The notes below the pieces were generated by a model, which was given only the letters and a program-made list of their open reading frames with translations, had not been told where the DNA came from and ran no database searches. 64,000 bases of DNA from Parafrankia discariae. GTDB taxonomy: Bacteria; Actinomycetota; Actinomycetes; Frankiales; Frankiaceae. How positions within the stretch are numbered: position 1 is the first letter of the stretch; every line of letters begins with the position of its first letter. Location of the stretch: contig NZ_KB891208.1 in NCBI RefSeq assembly GCF_000373365.1, forward strand, positions 186,001 through 250,000. The letters are read 5' to 3'. The position numbers and the translations under genes were made by a program. Positions 18,707 to 27,349 of the stretch are shown here, one piece after another.

Positions 18707-19957
18707 CTACGAACCGTGTCCGACGGTCATGTGATGCACCTCATAGGCTGTGCTGCCGTGGCCGGCCGAGCGGTGCCGCCGTGCGCGGGCCTGCCCGGCG
18801 AGGCTGATCAGCAGGCCGGCCAGCGCGTCCGCCTGCGCGTCCAGCGTGTGATGGGCGACGACGCTGGCCCGCGCGCGGGTGCCGAGCAGCTCGGCCAGCG
18901 TCCGGTCGTCGAGCACCCGGGCGAGTTTCGCGCTGAGGTCGGCCACGTCGTCCTGACGGGCGATCAGGCCGGTCGCTCCGTCGGTCACGATCTCCGGGAT
19001 GCCCGCGGTGGGGAACGCCACCACCGGCCGCCCGCACGCCTGCGCCTCCAGCACGCTCAGCGGCAGCCCTTCCAGGCTCGACGCGAGCACCAGGACGTCG
19101 GTGGCGCGCAGCAGGTCGCCGACGTCCGAACGCGGCCCGAGGAACAGCACCCGGTCCCCGAGCAGCTCGGCGCCGAGTCGGCGCAGCGACTCCCCGGACG
19201 CCGGGTCCAGGCTGGGCGCGCCCGCGACCGCCAGCCGGGTGGACCCGAGATGGTCCGGCAGCGCGGCCACCGCGCGGATCACCTTGTCGACGCCCTTGCG
19301 GGGGTCGAGGCGGGACATCGCGAGGACCAGCAACGCCGCCGGGTCCGTCGACAGGCTGGCCCGCACGGCCGGGTCCGCCGGGCCGGGGCGCAGCGCGTCG
19401 GTGTCGACCCCGTTGCGGATCACCACCGCGCGCCGGGCGGCCCATCCCGGCAGCGACGCCGCGACCGCGTCGCTCACCGCCACGGACCGCGCGGCCCCCC
19501 GGACGGCCAGCCCGCGCAGCCGGCCGACCAGATCCGGCTCGTTCTCCTCGTGCAGCAGCAGCAGCGCGGGCCGCCGGCACAGCGCCGAGGCCCCGACGGC
19601 CTCCAGGTGCGACCAGTGGCTGTTCGCCTGTAGGACGTCGACCCCGAAGCGCCGGGCGAGGCGGGCGGTCCGGGCCGCCAGGACCGCCGTCCGGCCGGAC
19701 TCGCGCAGGACCAGCGCGGGGCTCGGGCGGCCGTCCGGGCGGCGCAGCGTCCGGTCCGCCGGCACCGGCAGGACGGCGTGGTACCGCCCGGCGGCCCGCC
19801 AGGCCGCGCCCGTCGCGCTGTCCGCCGGCGCGGCGAGGATCTGCTCGATCCCGCGCCGCTCCAGCAGCGGGGCGAGCCTCAGCAGGAAGCGCTGGGCGCC
19901 CCAGAGACCCTCACCCTGTTCGACGATGAGGACCCGTGCGGCCGGCTGTTCCTCCAC
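18707..19957 (-). CDS. Family 4 glycosyltransferase
   Basis: 416-aa GT-B protein. The N-terminal half has the phosphate-loop-like GEGLWGAQRFLLRLAPLL and VLQANSHWSHLEA. The C-terminal donor domain has RNGVDTDALRPG, LAMSRLDPRKGVDKVI, VLFLGPRSDVGDLLRATDVLVLASSLEGLPLSVLEAQACGRPVVAF, with the EGLPLSVLE motif of GT4 enzymes. It probably adds a sugar to the same surface glycan. The GTG start at 19957 is 36 bases after the upstream membrane-protein gene, so it is likely the last gene of the deacetylase-membrane protein-GT4 operon. Confidence 0.88.
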   Translation of the reverse strand: MEEQPAARVLIVEQGEGLWGAQRFLLRLAPLLERRGIEQILAAPADSATGAAWRAAGRYHAVLPVPADRTLRRPDGRPSPALVLRESGRTAVLAARTARLARRFGVDVLQANSHWSHLEAVGASALCRRPALLLLHEENEPDLVGRLRGLAVRGAARSVAVSDAVAASLPGWAARRAVVIRNGVDTDALRPGPADPAVRASLSTDPAALLVLAMSRLDPRKGVDKVIRAVAALPDHLGSTRLAVAGAPSLDPASGESLRRLGAELLGDRVLFLGPRSDVGDLLRATDVLVLASSLEGLPLSVLEAQACGRPVVAFPTAGIPEIVTDGATGLIARQDDVADLSAKLARVLDDRTLAELLGTRARASVVAHHTLDAQADALAGLLISLAGQARARRHRSAGHGSTAYEVHHMTVGHGS

Positions 19958-19993
19958 GCCACAGCAGGTTACGGAAGGTCGGTCACCGTGTCC

Positions 19994-21919
19994 TCACAGT
20001 GACCGGGATGGGTGGCTGTCTCCCGGCGCGAACCTGGCCATCCGGGCGCGTCTGCCGCCGCGGCCGGCGGCCTCGGGGTGCCGGCCGCCGGCGACCGGCG
20101 CGGCCGCGGCGGGCCGGGCCTGCCCCGGGTCCACGGCGGCGGGCGCCACGGCGCGCTCACGGCGCGCCGGCAGACGGACCACGGGCGCCACGGCGACGAC
20201 CCGGCCGACCAGCAGCGCGAGCCCCGCCCCCACGGCATCCCAGGCCGCCAGCGTGATCGGGAGAAGGGCCACGACGACGATCAGCCCGGCCACCGTGGCC
20301 CCGCGCCGGATCACCGGCCGCGCGGCCCCCCGCGCCCCACCGGCCGGCTCGGCGCCGGTCGGCAGGGCGCTGGTCGGACGGGTGCCGGTCGGCAGGGCGT
20401 CGATCGCGAGGGTGGCCAGGAGCAGTCGGAGCCCGGCCGTTCCCTGGCCGGCGTAGTCGTCGCCGAGCAGGGCCAACGGCAGGGGCGCGGCGACCAGCGC
20501 GACCGCCACACACGGCAGGGTCGCCGGACCGCGGTTCCCGGCGAACCCGCCGACGGCCAGCACGGCCAGCACGGCCAGGGCGAAGGCGGCGCTCGCCGGG
20601 CCGATCCGGTGACCGAGGACCACGAGGGCCAGCCCCGCCGCGGTCGCCGACCACAGCACCCGCGACCGGGTCGCCGGTTCCGGCCCGGCCGGAGCGGGAG
20701 GGCCGGCCGCGAGCGCGGCGAACGCGGCGAACGATCGCCGCCCCGCCGCGCTCAACCGCGCTCGCCCGAACGGCGTCCTGCCGAACGGGGCCGAGCCGGC
20801 CGGTGCCGTGGGCAGTGCCGAGAACGGCGACCGGGGGGTCGGTGCCTGCGGTGACCTTGTCGGCGGCAGCGAGGGACGCCGGGATCTGGATGGCCGCTGG
20901 GGGCCCTGCGCCCACCGCTGCGCACTGGGCCGGACCACTGATCCGCCCTCCGGCGGCGACCCGGAAGCCGGCAGTGATCCGGAAGCCGGCAGCGAGCCAC
21001 GGGTGGGCAGCGATCCGGAGGAGGGGGACGATCCATGGCTGGGGTGCGGTGCGGGGCTGGGGCGGGAGCCGGGAAACGGCGGCTCCCACTCCGGGGCGAG
21101 GACGGCGCGAACCGTCGTCACCCGCCGGGGAGCGCCGAGCCGCCGGACGGGACGTTGCCGTCCTGCCGAGGTGGCGACGCGGGCCGGGGCGGGGCCGGGA
21201 GCCCCGTTCGTCCGCCAGAGCAGCCAGCCGCAGCGCGGGCCGGCCGCCAGCGCGACCGGTGCCAGCCACGCGAGCAGCGCGACGTGCGGGTGCCCCGTCC
21301 CGCCGCGCGCCGCGACGTCCGCCACGAACACCAGCCCGCCCACCCGGAAAGCTCCCAGAAGCACCCAGGCCCCCGAGGCCACCAGCCTCCCGGCCGCCGA
21401 TGTGTGGCGGTTCAGTGCGTCCTGGGACACGCTGAACCGCCACACATCGGGGCGTGCCGGCCAGAGGGCGACGCTGGCGGCGGCCAGTGGCAGCAGGATC
21501 AGGAAGCCGGGGGTCGCGGTGAGGAAGGCCAGGCCGGGGATCAGTGACCCGCCGGCCCAGGCCAGGGTGATCGCGCCGAGTGCGGCCAACCCGCCGGCGC
21601 GCAGCCGATGGCGCGCGCCGGGCCCGGGCGCGGCGGCGCGCGCGAGCAGGACGATCGCCCGCAGAGCCGCCACGACGGTGGCGTCCGCGGCGACGTCGAC
21701 CGCCGGGACCCGGTGCGCCGCCCAGACCCAGAAGGCGACGGCGAGCAGCGCGGCCGTCACCGTGGTGACGGCCGCTGCCGCGGCAGCGGCCGCGCCGGTG
21801 GTGCCGGTGGTGCCGGTGGTGCCGGTGGTGCCGGTGGCCATGGTGGACGCGCCGGCGCGTACGGGCCCGCTCCGCCGTCCCGCGCCGCCGCGCGCGCCCG
21901 CCGGCGAAGCCGTGCTCAC
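19994..21919 (-). CDS. Polytopic membrane protein of unknown function
   Basis: 641-aa protein with two blocks of membrane helices (about residues 45-255 and 395-595). They are separated by a hydrophilic Ser/Pro/Arg-rich section of about 140 residues with SLPASGS-type repeats. A GTT repeat stretch lies at the N-terminus. Two helix bundles and the glycan context suggest a flippase-like or transferase role, but no family motif is recognised. The GTG at 21919 overlaps the deacetylase stop (GTGA). The coding sequence contains a 54-bp near-palindrome. The Arg-rich C-terminal tail may be poorly ordered. Confidence 0.65.
   Translation of the reverse strand: MSTASPAGARGGAGRRSGPVRAGASTMATGTTGTTGTTGTTGAAAAAAAAVTTVTAALLAVAFWVWAAHRVPAVDVAADATVVAALRAIVLLARAAAPGPGARHRLRAGGLAALGAITLAWAGGSLIPGLAFLTATPGFLILLPLAAASVALWPARPDVWRFSVSQDALNRHTSAAGRLVASGAWVLLGAFRVGGLVFVADVAARGGTGHPHVALLAWLAPVALAAGPRCGWLLWRTNGAPGPAPARVATSAGRQRPVRRLGAPRRVTTVRAVLAPEWEPPFPGSRPSPAPHPSHGSSPSSGSLPTRGSLPASGSLPASGSPPEGGSVVRPSAQRWAQGPQRPSRSRRPSLPPTRSPQAPTPRSPFSALPTAPAGSAPFGRTPFGRARLSAAGRRSFAAFAALAAGPPAPAGPEPATRSRVLWSATAAGLALVVLGHRIGPASAAFALAVLAVLAVGGFAGNRGPATLPCVAVALVAAPLPLALLGDDYAGQGTAGLRLLLATLAIDALPTGTRPTSALPTGAEPAGGARGAARPVIRRGATVAGLIVVVALLPITLAAWDAVGAGLALLVGRVVAVAPVVRLPARRERAVAPAAVDPGQARPAAAAPVAGGRHPEAAGRGGRRARMARFAPGDSHPSRSL
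21397..21450. repeat. 54-bp near-palindrome within a coding sequence
   Basis: The 19-base arms ccgatgtgtggcggttcag (21397-21415) and ctgaaccgccacacatcgg (21432-21450) are exact reverse complements. The 16-base centre itself contains gtcc-tg-ggac. It encodes about 18 in-frame residues (PDVWRFSVSQDALNRHTS) between two predicted helices of the membrane protein. It looks like an inserted miniature palindromic element tolerated in frame. Confidence 0.85.
21794..21837. repeat. 9-bp tandem repeat
   Basis: gccggtggt is repeated nearly five times. It encodes the Gly-Thr-Thr repeats at the N-terminus of the polytopic membrane protein. Unit changes would keep the frame. Confidence 0.85.
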
Positions 21920-22884
21920 AGCGGTGGGAGTGTGGGTTGGCCGGGGGCGGGGAGGCGGGTCCCCTCGGCGATGTGCGGCGCGAACCGGGGGCGGTACGCG
22001 CCGGCCAGCCGTGCCGGTGCCCGGGCCGGGACCCGTGCCCCCAGCGCCGACGGGACGAGCCTGATCCGCGGCCTGGCAGGGACGGTGCGCGGCAGCGTCC
22101 GGCCGATCCCGTCCAGCCAGGCGCGCACGCGGTGGTCGGCGAGACCACCGTCCACGGTCAGCCTGGCGATGGCGAACGGGTCGTCATCCTGATGGGACAG
22201 CGCCTGCCCGACGGCGCACGCGCCGCCGTAGCCGGCCGCGATCACCAGCTGGCGCGCGGTCGGGTCCCAGCCCCCGCGGGGGTAGGCGAACGAGCGCGGC
22301 TCGTCGCCGGTGATCGCGGCCAACCGCCGCCGGCACAGCGTGATCTCCGCGGTGATGTCGGAGCGCTGCAGACCGTCGAGCCGGCGCCCGCTGTGCCCGG
22401 CCGCGCCGATCTCGACGCCCATCTCGTGCAGGCGGCGTACGTCAGCCTCGCTGAGCATGCCGGGGGTCCCGAGGCGGGAGGTGGTGACGAAGACGGTGGC
22501 GGCCAGGCCTCGTTCGGCCAGTTCGCGCGCCGCGACGAAGGTCTCCGCGCGGTCGCCGTCGAAGGTGATCACAATCGCGTCGGGCGGCGCGTCGGCCGAG
22601 CGCAGCGCCGCGCAGTAGCTGACGACGGTCATGAAGTGGCGACGGGATCTCTGGATCATGCGACGGTGGCGCGCGAAGACTGCGGGTGTCACCGTCGATC
22701 TCCGCGGCGCGTGGCCGGGGGGATCGGCGGCGACGTCGTAGCGCAGGATCGGCACCGGCCGCGGCCGGTTGACCGCGGCGTTGCGACCGCGGGCCCGGCC
22801 GGCTGACGCCGAACGAGCCGTGGTGCCGGCGCCTTCGTTGCTTTCCTTGCACGTCGCGGTGATGGCGGATTTCGGGGAAGACAC
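21916..22884 (-). CDS. Divergent polysaccharide deacetylase (NodB-like)
   Basis: 322-aa protein with NodB-homology landmarks: VPILRYDVA, the strand AIVITFDGDRAETF, MGVEIGAAGHSGRRLDGL and RSFAYPRGGWDPTARQLVIAAGYGGACAV. The catalytic motif reads FDGD rather than FDDG, and the second metal motif lacks its second histidine. Metal-dependent deacetylation may therefore be altered or lost. The GTG at 22884 has GGAGGGG six bases upstream and is preferred over a longer frame. No signal peptide is evident, which is unusual for a wall-acting deacetylase. It is the first gene of a three-gene operon. Confidence 0.75.
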   Translation of the reverse strand: MSSPKSAITATCKESNEGAGTTARSASAGRARGRNAAVNRPRPVPILRYDVAADPPGHAPRRSTVTPAVFARHRRMIQRSRRHFMTVVSYCAALRSADAPPDAIVITFDGDRAETFVAARELAERGLAATVFVTTSRLGTPGMLSEADVRRLHEMGVEIGAAGHSGRRLDGLQRSDITAEITLCRRRLAAITGDEPRSFAYPRGGWDPTARQLVIAAGYGGACAVGQALSHQDDDPFAIARLTVDGGLADHRVRAWLDGIGRTLPRTVPARPRIRLVPSALGARVPARAPARLAGAYRPRFAPHIAEGTRLPAPGQPTLPPL

Positions 22885-23387
22885 TTTTCGCCCCTCCAGC
22901 GGTCCCCGGGCCGCCCGCTTGGCTCGGGTCGGCTCATATCGCGGAATGTAACCGGTTGGCGTCCAGCGGAATCTAGCATGAGTGATTGCTGCGTGTAGCA
23001 GTGCCATTACGGTCAGGCGATGCGTATCAAGAGGTGAGCTGAAATCGAACGGTGAACGGCACGTCATCGGTGAGTGGCCGCGCTTCCGTTCGGCACCTGC
23101 GGGCGACGGTGTTCCTGCGTCTTGCTGAAGAAATTTAGATCATCTGTATTCGAGACTTCCGAATACTGCATTGCCTGCGCGGCGATCGAACGGCGACCTC
23201 GATGTCGCTGTCCCGCGTCGCGGCAGGCGGTGATCAGGGCGACCGCCTGGCCGGGCGACGGCCGCCATGGCCGCTGCCTGCCTGAACTGCCGGAGCTACC
23301 TGAATGGCCGGAGCTGCCGGAGCTGCCGGAGCTGCGGAACGGTCGGGATCGGCCGTGGCCCGGTCGACGTCCTCCGGATGGACGTCG
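22885..23387. other. AT-richer intergenic region upstream of the deacetylase operon
   Basis: About 500 bases, with less GC-rich patches at about 22935-23045 and 23125-23170. It should contain the deacetylase operon promoter. A 7-bp inverted repeat gtattcg/cgaatac lies at 23146-23152 and 23160-23166. A plus-strand frame with PELPELPEWPELPELPEL (about 23285-23335) is a tandem-repeat artefact rather than a gene. Confidence 0.5.
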
Positions 23388-23588
23388 CTACGGCGGTGGC
23401 GCACCCGAACGACCGGTGCGGCGACGCACCCGGGTGAACCGGGGGCAGTCGCATTCGCCGCAGTCACTGCCCGGTCGGTAATGCCGGTGCGAATCCCGCG
23501 GATGGCCACACCGGCACCTCCGCCACCAGGGGCGACGAGTGCGTCCCTGGTAATCCGGCGTGTTGGGCACGTCGTGACAGTACTGCAC
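23388..23588 (-). CDS. Small Cys/His-rich zinc-ribbon-like protein
   Basis: 66-aa protein with a dense metal-ligand pattern: WWRRCRCGHPRDSHRHYRPGSDCGECDCPRF. This CxCGH...H.HYR.G.DC..C.C pattern is one I recall from small actinobacterial proteins of unknown role, and it is unlikely to arise in a shadow frame. The start is uncertain: GTG at 23588 as given, or a GTG six codons in. It stands alone between the glycan region and the DUF6542 gene. Confidence 0.6.
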   Translation of the reverse strand: MQYCHDVPNTPDYQGRTRRPWWRRCRCGHPRDSHRHYRPGSDCGECDCPRFTRVRRRTGRSGAPPP

Positions 23589-23948
23589 GGATCCGCCGGT
23601 CCGGATGTTGCGGTGGTGACGTTCGGGTGCCCATCAGTGGGGGATCACCGCGCTGACCTCAGCAAAGCCCAGGCGTGCTAACCCGTGAAGAATGCGGGTG
23701 AACGGCTTGAATGGCGCCTTGGTGTGTCGGCCGGGGGGACCTGCCCCCGCGAAGGGGTTGTCGGTGTGACCGCGGGTAGCCGCCGGCCCGCTCGCGGCAC
23801 CGCCCGGTGGTGGCACCGCTCGGAGGGCGGTATCGCCCGGCGGTGGTACCGGCGATCCGCGGCCCACGGTCGCCGCGGTGGCGGGTTCTACCGGAGCCGG
23901 GCTCTATCGGAACGGGGCTCTACCCGAGCGGGTACTACCGGGTGGGGG
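23589..23948. other. Intergenic region without recognised genes
   Basis: About 360 bases. Open frames give Gly/Arg/Pro-rich translations without protein character. Short degenerate repeats of the type ctctaccgg/ctatcgg occur at 23885-23940. No promoter or RNA gene was recognised. Confidence 0.45.
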
Positions 23949-24527
23949 CTACTGGGGCCGGCGCCGACGGGCCGCGGCCGACTGGGCGAGCGAGCGCTGC
24001 CGCTCGCGCCGCGCGACCTGCGCCCGGCGCCCGCGCACGGCCGAGATCAGCGCCACCAGGACGACCGCCACGAGCAGCACGGGAGCGTGCAGGATCATCT
24101 CGGAGCCGATGTCGATCGCGCGGTTGCGCAGCCCGGTGCTTCCGTCGCCGGCCGCGGGGTTCAGGAAGCCGGCCACCACCGTGATCACGGCGTACGCCAG
24201 CGGCGGCATGATCACGACACCGATCAGGTCGTCAACATGGACCCGGATGGCGGCCAGCACGCAGGCGGCCACAAACAGGACACCGAAGACGTAGCCGAGA
24301 TTGTCGAACAGGAGCGAGTCGACGACGGCGCCGATTCCGCCGACCACCACGGCTACCAGCCCCGCGCCGAGCGCGGTCAGGCCCCGGCGCGTCCCGGTGA
24401 CGACGGTGGGCGGCGGCGGTGATCCGGACCGCGTGCGCGGACCGGGCGGGTACGAATCATCCGGCACTCGGGTACGCCCGGACCTTCCCGGCGGTCCGGC
24501 GGGCTGCCGGTGAGGCGGCGTACTCAC
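23949..24527 (-). CDS. DUF6542-like membrane protein
   Basis: 192-aa protein: a Pro/Arg-rich N-terminal about 45 residues, then four hydrophobic helices (LTALGAGLVAVVVGGIGAVVDSLL, LGYVFGVLFVAACVLAAIRV, LIGVVIMPPLAYAVITVVAGFL, ILHAPVLLVAVVLVALISAV) and a basic C-terminus. The VFGVLFVAACVLAAIRVHVDDL pattern is what I recall for DUF6542 proteins, which lie next to ychF/ispH in actinobacteria. The start (GTG 24527) is uncertain because no ribosome site is clear. Function unknown. Confidence 0.72.
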   Translation of the reverse strand: MSTPPHRQPAGPPGRSGRTRVPDDSYPPGPRTRSGSPPPPTVVTGTRRGLTALGAGLVAVVVGGIGAVVDSLLFDNLGYVFGVLFVAACVLAAIRVHVDDLIGVVIMPPLAYAVITVVAGFLNPAAGDGSTGLRNRAIDIGSEMILHAPVLLVAVVLVALISAVRGRRAQVARRERQRSLAQSAAARRRRPQ

Positions 24528-24992
24528 CCAGGCAACGTACCGTCCCAACTTTGCGGCTGCGTCAGGGCGATAGGTCAGAGAAGTGAGCACGTCTTGGTAG
24601 CTGCACTTTCGGCATTCCGTTATGCACGATGAGCTACCGATCGGTATGACACGCCGCCATCGGACGGATCGGGACGGGGTCGTCCACGGTCGCCGATCGG
24701 ACGCCGACGGACGGCCCGGCGACCTGGAAGTTCAGCGTGGAGCGGGGATCGCGCCCCGCCCGGACCGGCCGCGGGCCGTGGCGACGGCCGCGCGCCGCCG
24801 CCGGTACCGGCCGGGTTGGGCACGGTGGCGATTACTCTGCCCACGAATGATCCGATGGTGGCATCGCGGCCGCGCGGGCGGCCGGTGGGGGCGTCGCAAT
24901 GGTGCCGCATGGTGCCGCGCGGGCGGCGGTGGCCGTCGCGACCGGACCTCCGAGATCGGGGCCGGGGGCGATCACCCGTAGACTCCTCGGTC
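24528..24992. other. Divergent intergenic region between the DUF6542 gene and ychF
   Basis: About 465 bases that should contain both promoters. A 7-bp inverted pair ggtagct/agctacc lies at 24596-24602 and 24632-24638. The frame continuous with ychF upstream of 24993 is Arg/Trp/Gly-rich and not conserved-looking. No RNA gene is recognised. Confidence 0.45.
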
Positions 24993-26069
24993 ATGGGTCT
25001 GTCGATAGGCATCGTCGGGCTGCCCAACGTCGGCAAGTCCACGCTTTTCAATGCCCTGACCCGTAACGAGGTCCTGGCGGCGAACTATCCGTTCGCGACG
25101 ATCGAGCCCAACGTGGGCGTCGTCGGCGTGCCGGATCCGCGGCTCGCGAAGCTCGGCGAGATGTTCTCCAGCGCGCGGGTCGTCCCCGCGACGGTGAGCT
25201 TCGTCGACATCGCCGGCCTGGTCAGAGGCGCGTCGGAGGGCCAGGGCCTGGGCAACCGCTTCCTCGCGAACATCCGCGAGTCGGACGCTATCTGTCAGGT
25301 CGTGCGGGTCTTCTCGGATCCCGACGTGGTCCACGTCGAGGGAACCGTCGACCCGTCCGCGGACATCGAGACCATCAACACCGAGCTGGTCCTCGCCGAC
25401 CTCCAGACCATCGGCGCCCGCCTGCCCAAACTGGAGAAGGAAGCCCGCCTCGACCGGTCGAAGCAGTCCCTGCTCGCCGCGATGAAGGCGGCGCACGAGG
25501 TGCTCGACGCCGGGCGGCCGCTGTCCAGCGAGCCGTCGATCGACCGCACGGAGCTGCGCGAGCTGTTCCTGCTCACCGCCAAGCCGTTCCTCTACGTCTT
25601 CAACGTCGACGAGGACGTCCTGGCCGACCCGGGACGGCACAAGGAGCTCGCCGAGCTGGTGGCCCCCGCCGACGCGGTGATCCTGTGCGCGAAGGTCGAG
25701 GCCGAGCTGATCGAGCTTCCCGAGGCGGACGCGGCCGAGCTGCTGGCCTCCCTCGGCCAGGAGGAGAGCGGGCTGGCGCAGCTCGCCCGGATCGGCTTCC
25801 ACACGCTCGGGCTGCAGACCTACCTGACCGCGGGTCCCAAGGAGTCCCGGGCCTGGACCATCCCGGCCGGAGCGACCGCCCCCGAGGCGGCCGGCGTGAT
25901 TCACAGCGACTTCCAGCGGGGCTTCATCAAGGCCGAGATCGTCTCCTACGACGACCTGATGGCCGCGGGCTCCATGGCCGCGGCCCGCGCCGCCGGCCGG
26001 GTCCGCATGGAGGGCAAGGACTACGTCATGTCCGACGGCGACATCGTCGACTTCCGCTTCAACGTCTAA
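24993..26069 (+). CDS. ychF: Redox-regulated ATPase YchF (Obg family)
   Basis: 358-aa P-loop protein of the Obg/TRAFAC class that prefers ATP and associates with ribosomes. P-loop GLPNVGKS is at residues 9-16, followed by SFVDIAGLVRGASEGQGLGNRFL (G3 region) and FNVDED in the G4 position instead of NKxD, typical of YchF. The C-terminal TGS domain includes LQTYLTAGPKESRAWTI and the ending YVMSDGDIVDFRFNV. The ATG at 24993 gives the standard MGLSIGIVGLPN start. Its stop codon overlaps the stop of the convergent acyltransferase gene. Confidence 0.95.
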   Translation: MGLSIGIVGLPNVGKSTLFNALTRNEVLAANYPFATIEPNVGVVGVPDPRLAKLGEMFSSARVVPATVSFVDIAGLVRGASEGQGLGNRFLANIRESDAICQVVRVFSDPDVVHVEGTVDPSADIETINTELVLADLQTIGARLPKLEKEARLDRSKQSLLAAMKAAHEVLDAGRPLSSEPSIDRTELRELFLLTAKPFLYVFNVDEDVLADPGRHKELAELVAPADAVILCAKVEAELIELPEADAAELLASLGQEESGLAQLARIGFHTLGLQTYLTAGPKESRAWTIPAGATAPEAAGVIHSDFQRGFIKAEIVSYDDLMAAGSMAAARAAGRVRMEGKDYVMSDGDIVDFRFNV

Positions 26070-27244
26070 CCTGACGCCGCCGTACGGCCAGGCGCTGTCG
26101 GGCCCTGGACGAGCCGGGCCGCCCGGGGGAGCACCGAGACGGCGGCCTCGGCCGGGCCGCGCCGGCCGGTCGCCCGCCAGAGCGTCGCGGCCGTGAGCGC
26201 GACGAGGACCTGGAGCAGATACGACCTGGTCGGATCGGTCGGGAGCACGCCGGTGGCCATCACCACCACATGCAGCGAGTAGCAGGTGAGCGTCATCGCG
26301 CCGACGGCCGCGAGCGGCCGGACCAGCGGGACCCGGGCCACCAGCAGGGCGAGGCCGAGCAGTGCCAGCGCCGTCCCGATGGTGTGCGCGAGGTCGAACG
26401 GGGTCGTCGAGTGCGGCGTGTCGACAGCCAGCCACCAGGCGCTGTCGGTGGGCGTCGCGCCGTACAGGCCGGAGTCGATGAACCAGCCCTGCGGCAGTGA
26501 GCCCACCCCCGGAACCTCGGCCGGGTTGGCGAGCTCGGCGCGCCCGCCGAGCGGCTCCAGCAGCAGCCAGGACGCGGCGAGTGCCGTGAGAGCGAGGGCC
26601 AGGCCGCCGACGAGCAGCCGGGTGGCCACCTGGCGTGAGCGCAGGTCCGCGTGGGCCACGGCCATTCCGACGCAGAGGTAGCCCAGCCAGGCGAGCGCGG
26701 GGTACACCCCGGTGATCGCCAGCTTCGAGAGCAGGTGGCCCGGCTCGGCCAGCGCGGCGAACGTGGGCGACGACAGGTCCGACTCGGGCAGGTCGTCGCG
26801 GACGAACTGGCTGACGACGGGTACCGCGAAGACCGCCAGGACGGCGACCGTCACCAGCACCGGCACGGACGCCCGCAGCAGCGGCAGCGCCAGGATGAAC
26901 AGCAGCGCGTAGTAGACCAGGATCACGGCGATCCCGGAGTCGGCGTAGGCGAGGCCCAGGCCGAGCGCCCCGATGCCGAGCGCGCGCAGGAACACCGCGA
27001 GCCGGGCCTGGGCAGCGTTCTGCCGCCGGGTGGACAACACCAGAGCCACGCCGGCGAGTACGGCGAACGCGGCGGCGGCCCGCCCCGCGGCCAGGGTGAA
27101 GGCGGGGGACACCGCCGGGTCGTCCGACGCCGTGTCGGTGAAGGCGGGGTAGACGTGGGTCGCCACCATGCCGAGCAGCGCCACGCCACGAGCGATGTCG
27201 ACCCCGGTTATCCGTCCGGTTCCCGCAGGGTTCGCGCCGTCCAT
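26066..27244 (-). CDS. Membrane acyltransferase-like protein (HGSNAT/DUF1624-DUF418 type)
   Basis: 392-aa polytopic protein with about ten helices. The N-terminus GRITGVDIARGVALLGMVATHVYP matches the R-x-x-GxDxxRGxAxxGMxxxH signature of heparan-alpha-glucosaminide N-acetyltransferase-like and DUF418 proteins. The C-terminal half, with MTLTCYSLHVVVM, resembles the DUF418 end. It may transfer acyl groups to extracytoplasmic sugars; the substrate is unknown. The ATG at 27244 gives MDGANPAGTGRITG. Its stop overlaps the ychF stop by four bases in convergent orientation. Confidence 0.8.
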   Translation of the reverse strand: MDGANPAGTGRITGVDIARGVALLGMVATHVYPAFTDTASDDPAVSPAFTLAAGRAAAAFAVLAGVALVLSTRRQNAAQARLAVFLRALGIGALGLGLAYADSGIAVILVYYALLFILALPLLRASVPVLVTVAVLAVFAVPVVSQFVRDDLPESDLSSPTFAALAEPGHLLSKLAITGVYPALAWLGYLCVGMAVAHADLRSRQVATRLLVGGLALALTALAASWLLLEPLGGRAELANPAEVPGVGSLPQGWFIDSGLYGATPTDSAWWLAVDTPHSTTPFDLAHTIGTALALLGLALLVARVPLVRPLAAVGAMTLTCYSLHVVVMATGVLPTDPTRSYLLQVLVALTAATLWRATGRRGPAEAAVSVLPRAARLVQGPTAPGRTAASG

Positions 27245-27349
27245 ACGTCCAGGGTCGCAGCATTCCGCCCGCGGGCGAACGCGACGGGCGGTTAGGGTTC
27301 GGCCTGTCGGGTCCGGCGGCGAGCACCGACAGGACGGGAGACAACGGCG

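Noticed and set aside
20808-22064. 418-aa plus-strand frame over the membrane-protein gene
   Set aside because: Mirror of the minus-strand coding sequence; composition is noise.
23074-23481. 135-aa plus-strand frame with PELPELPEWPELPELPEL
   Set aside because: The repeat comes from a short gagctgccg DNA repeat; the rest is Arg-rich and it overlaps the antisense zinc-ribbon gene.
23634-23867. 77-aa minus-strand frame
   Set aside because: Pro/Gly-rich, no ribosome site, no motif.
22885-24992. tRNA or other structured RNA in the non-coding gaps
   Set aside because: No cloverleaf-compatible arms or known RNA motif could be found by eye.
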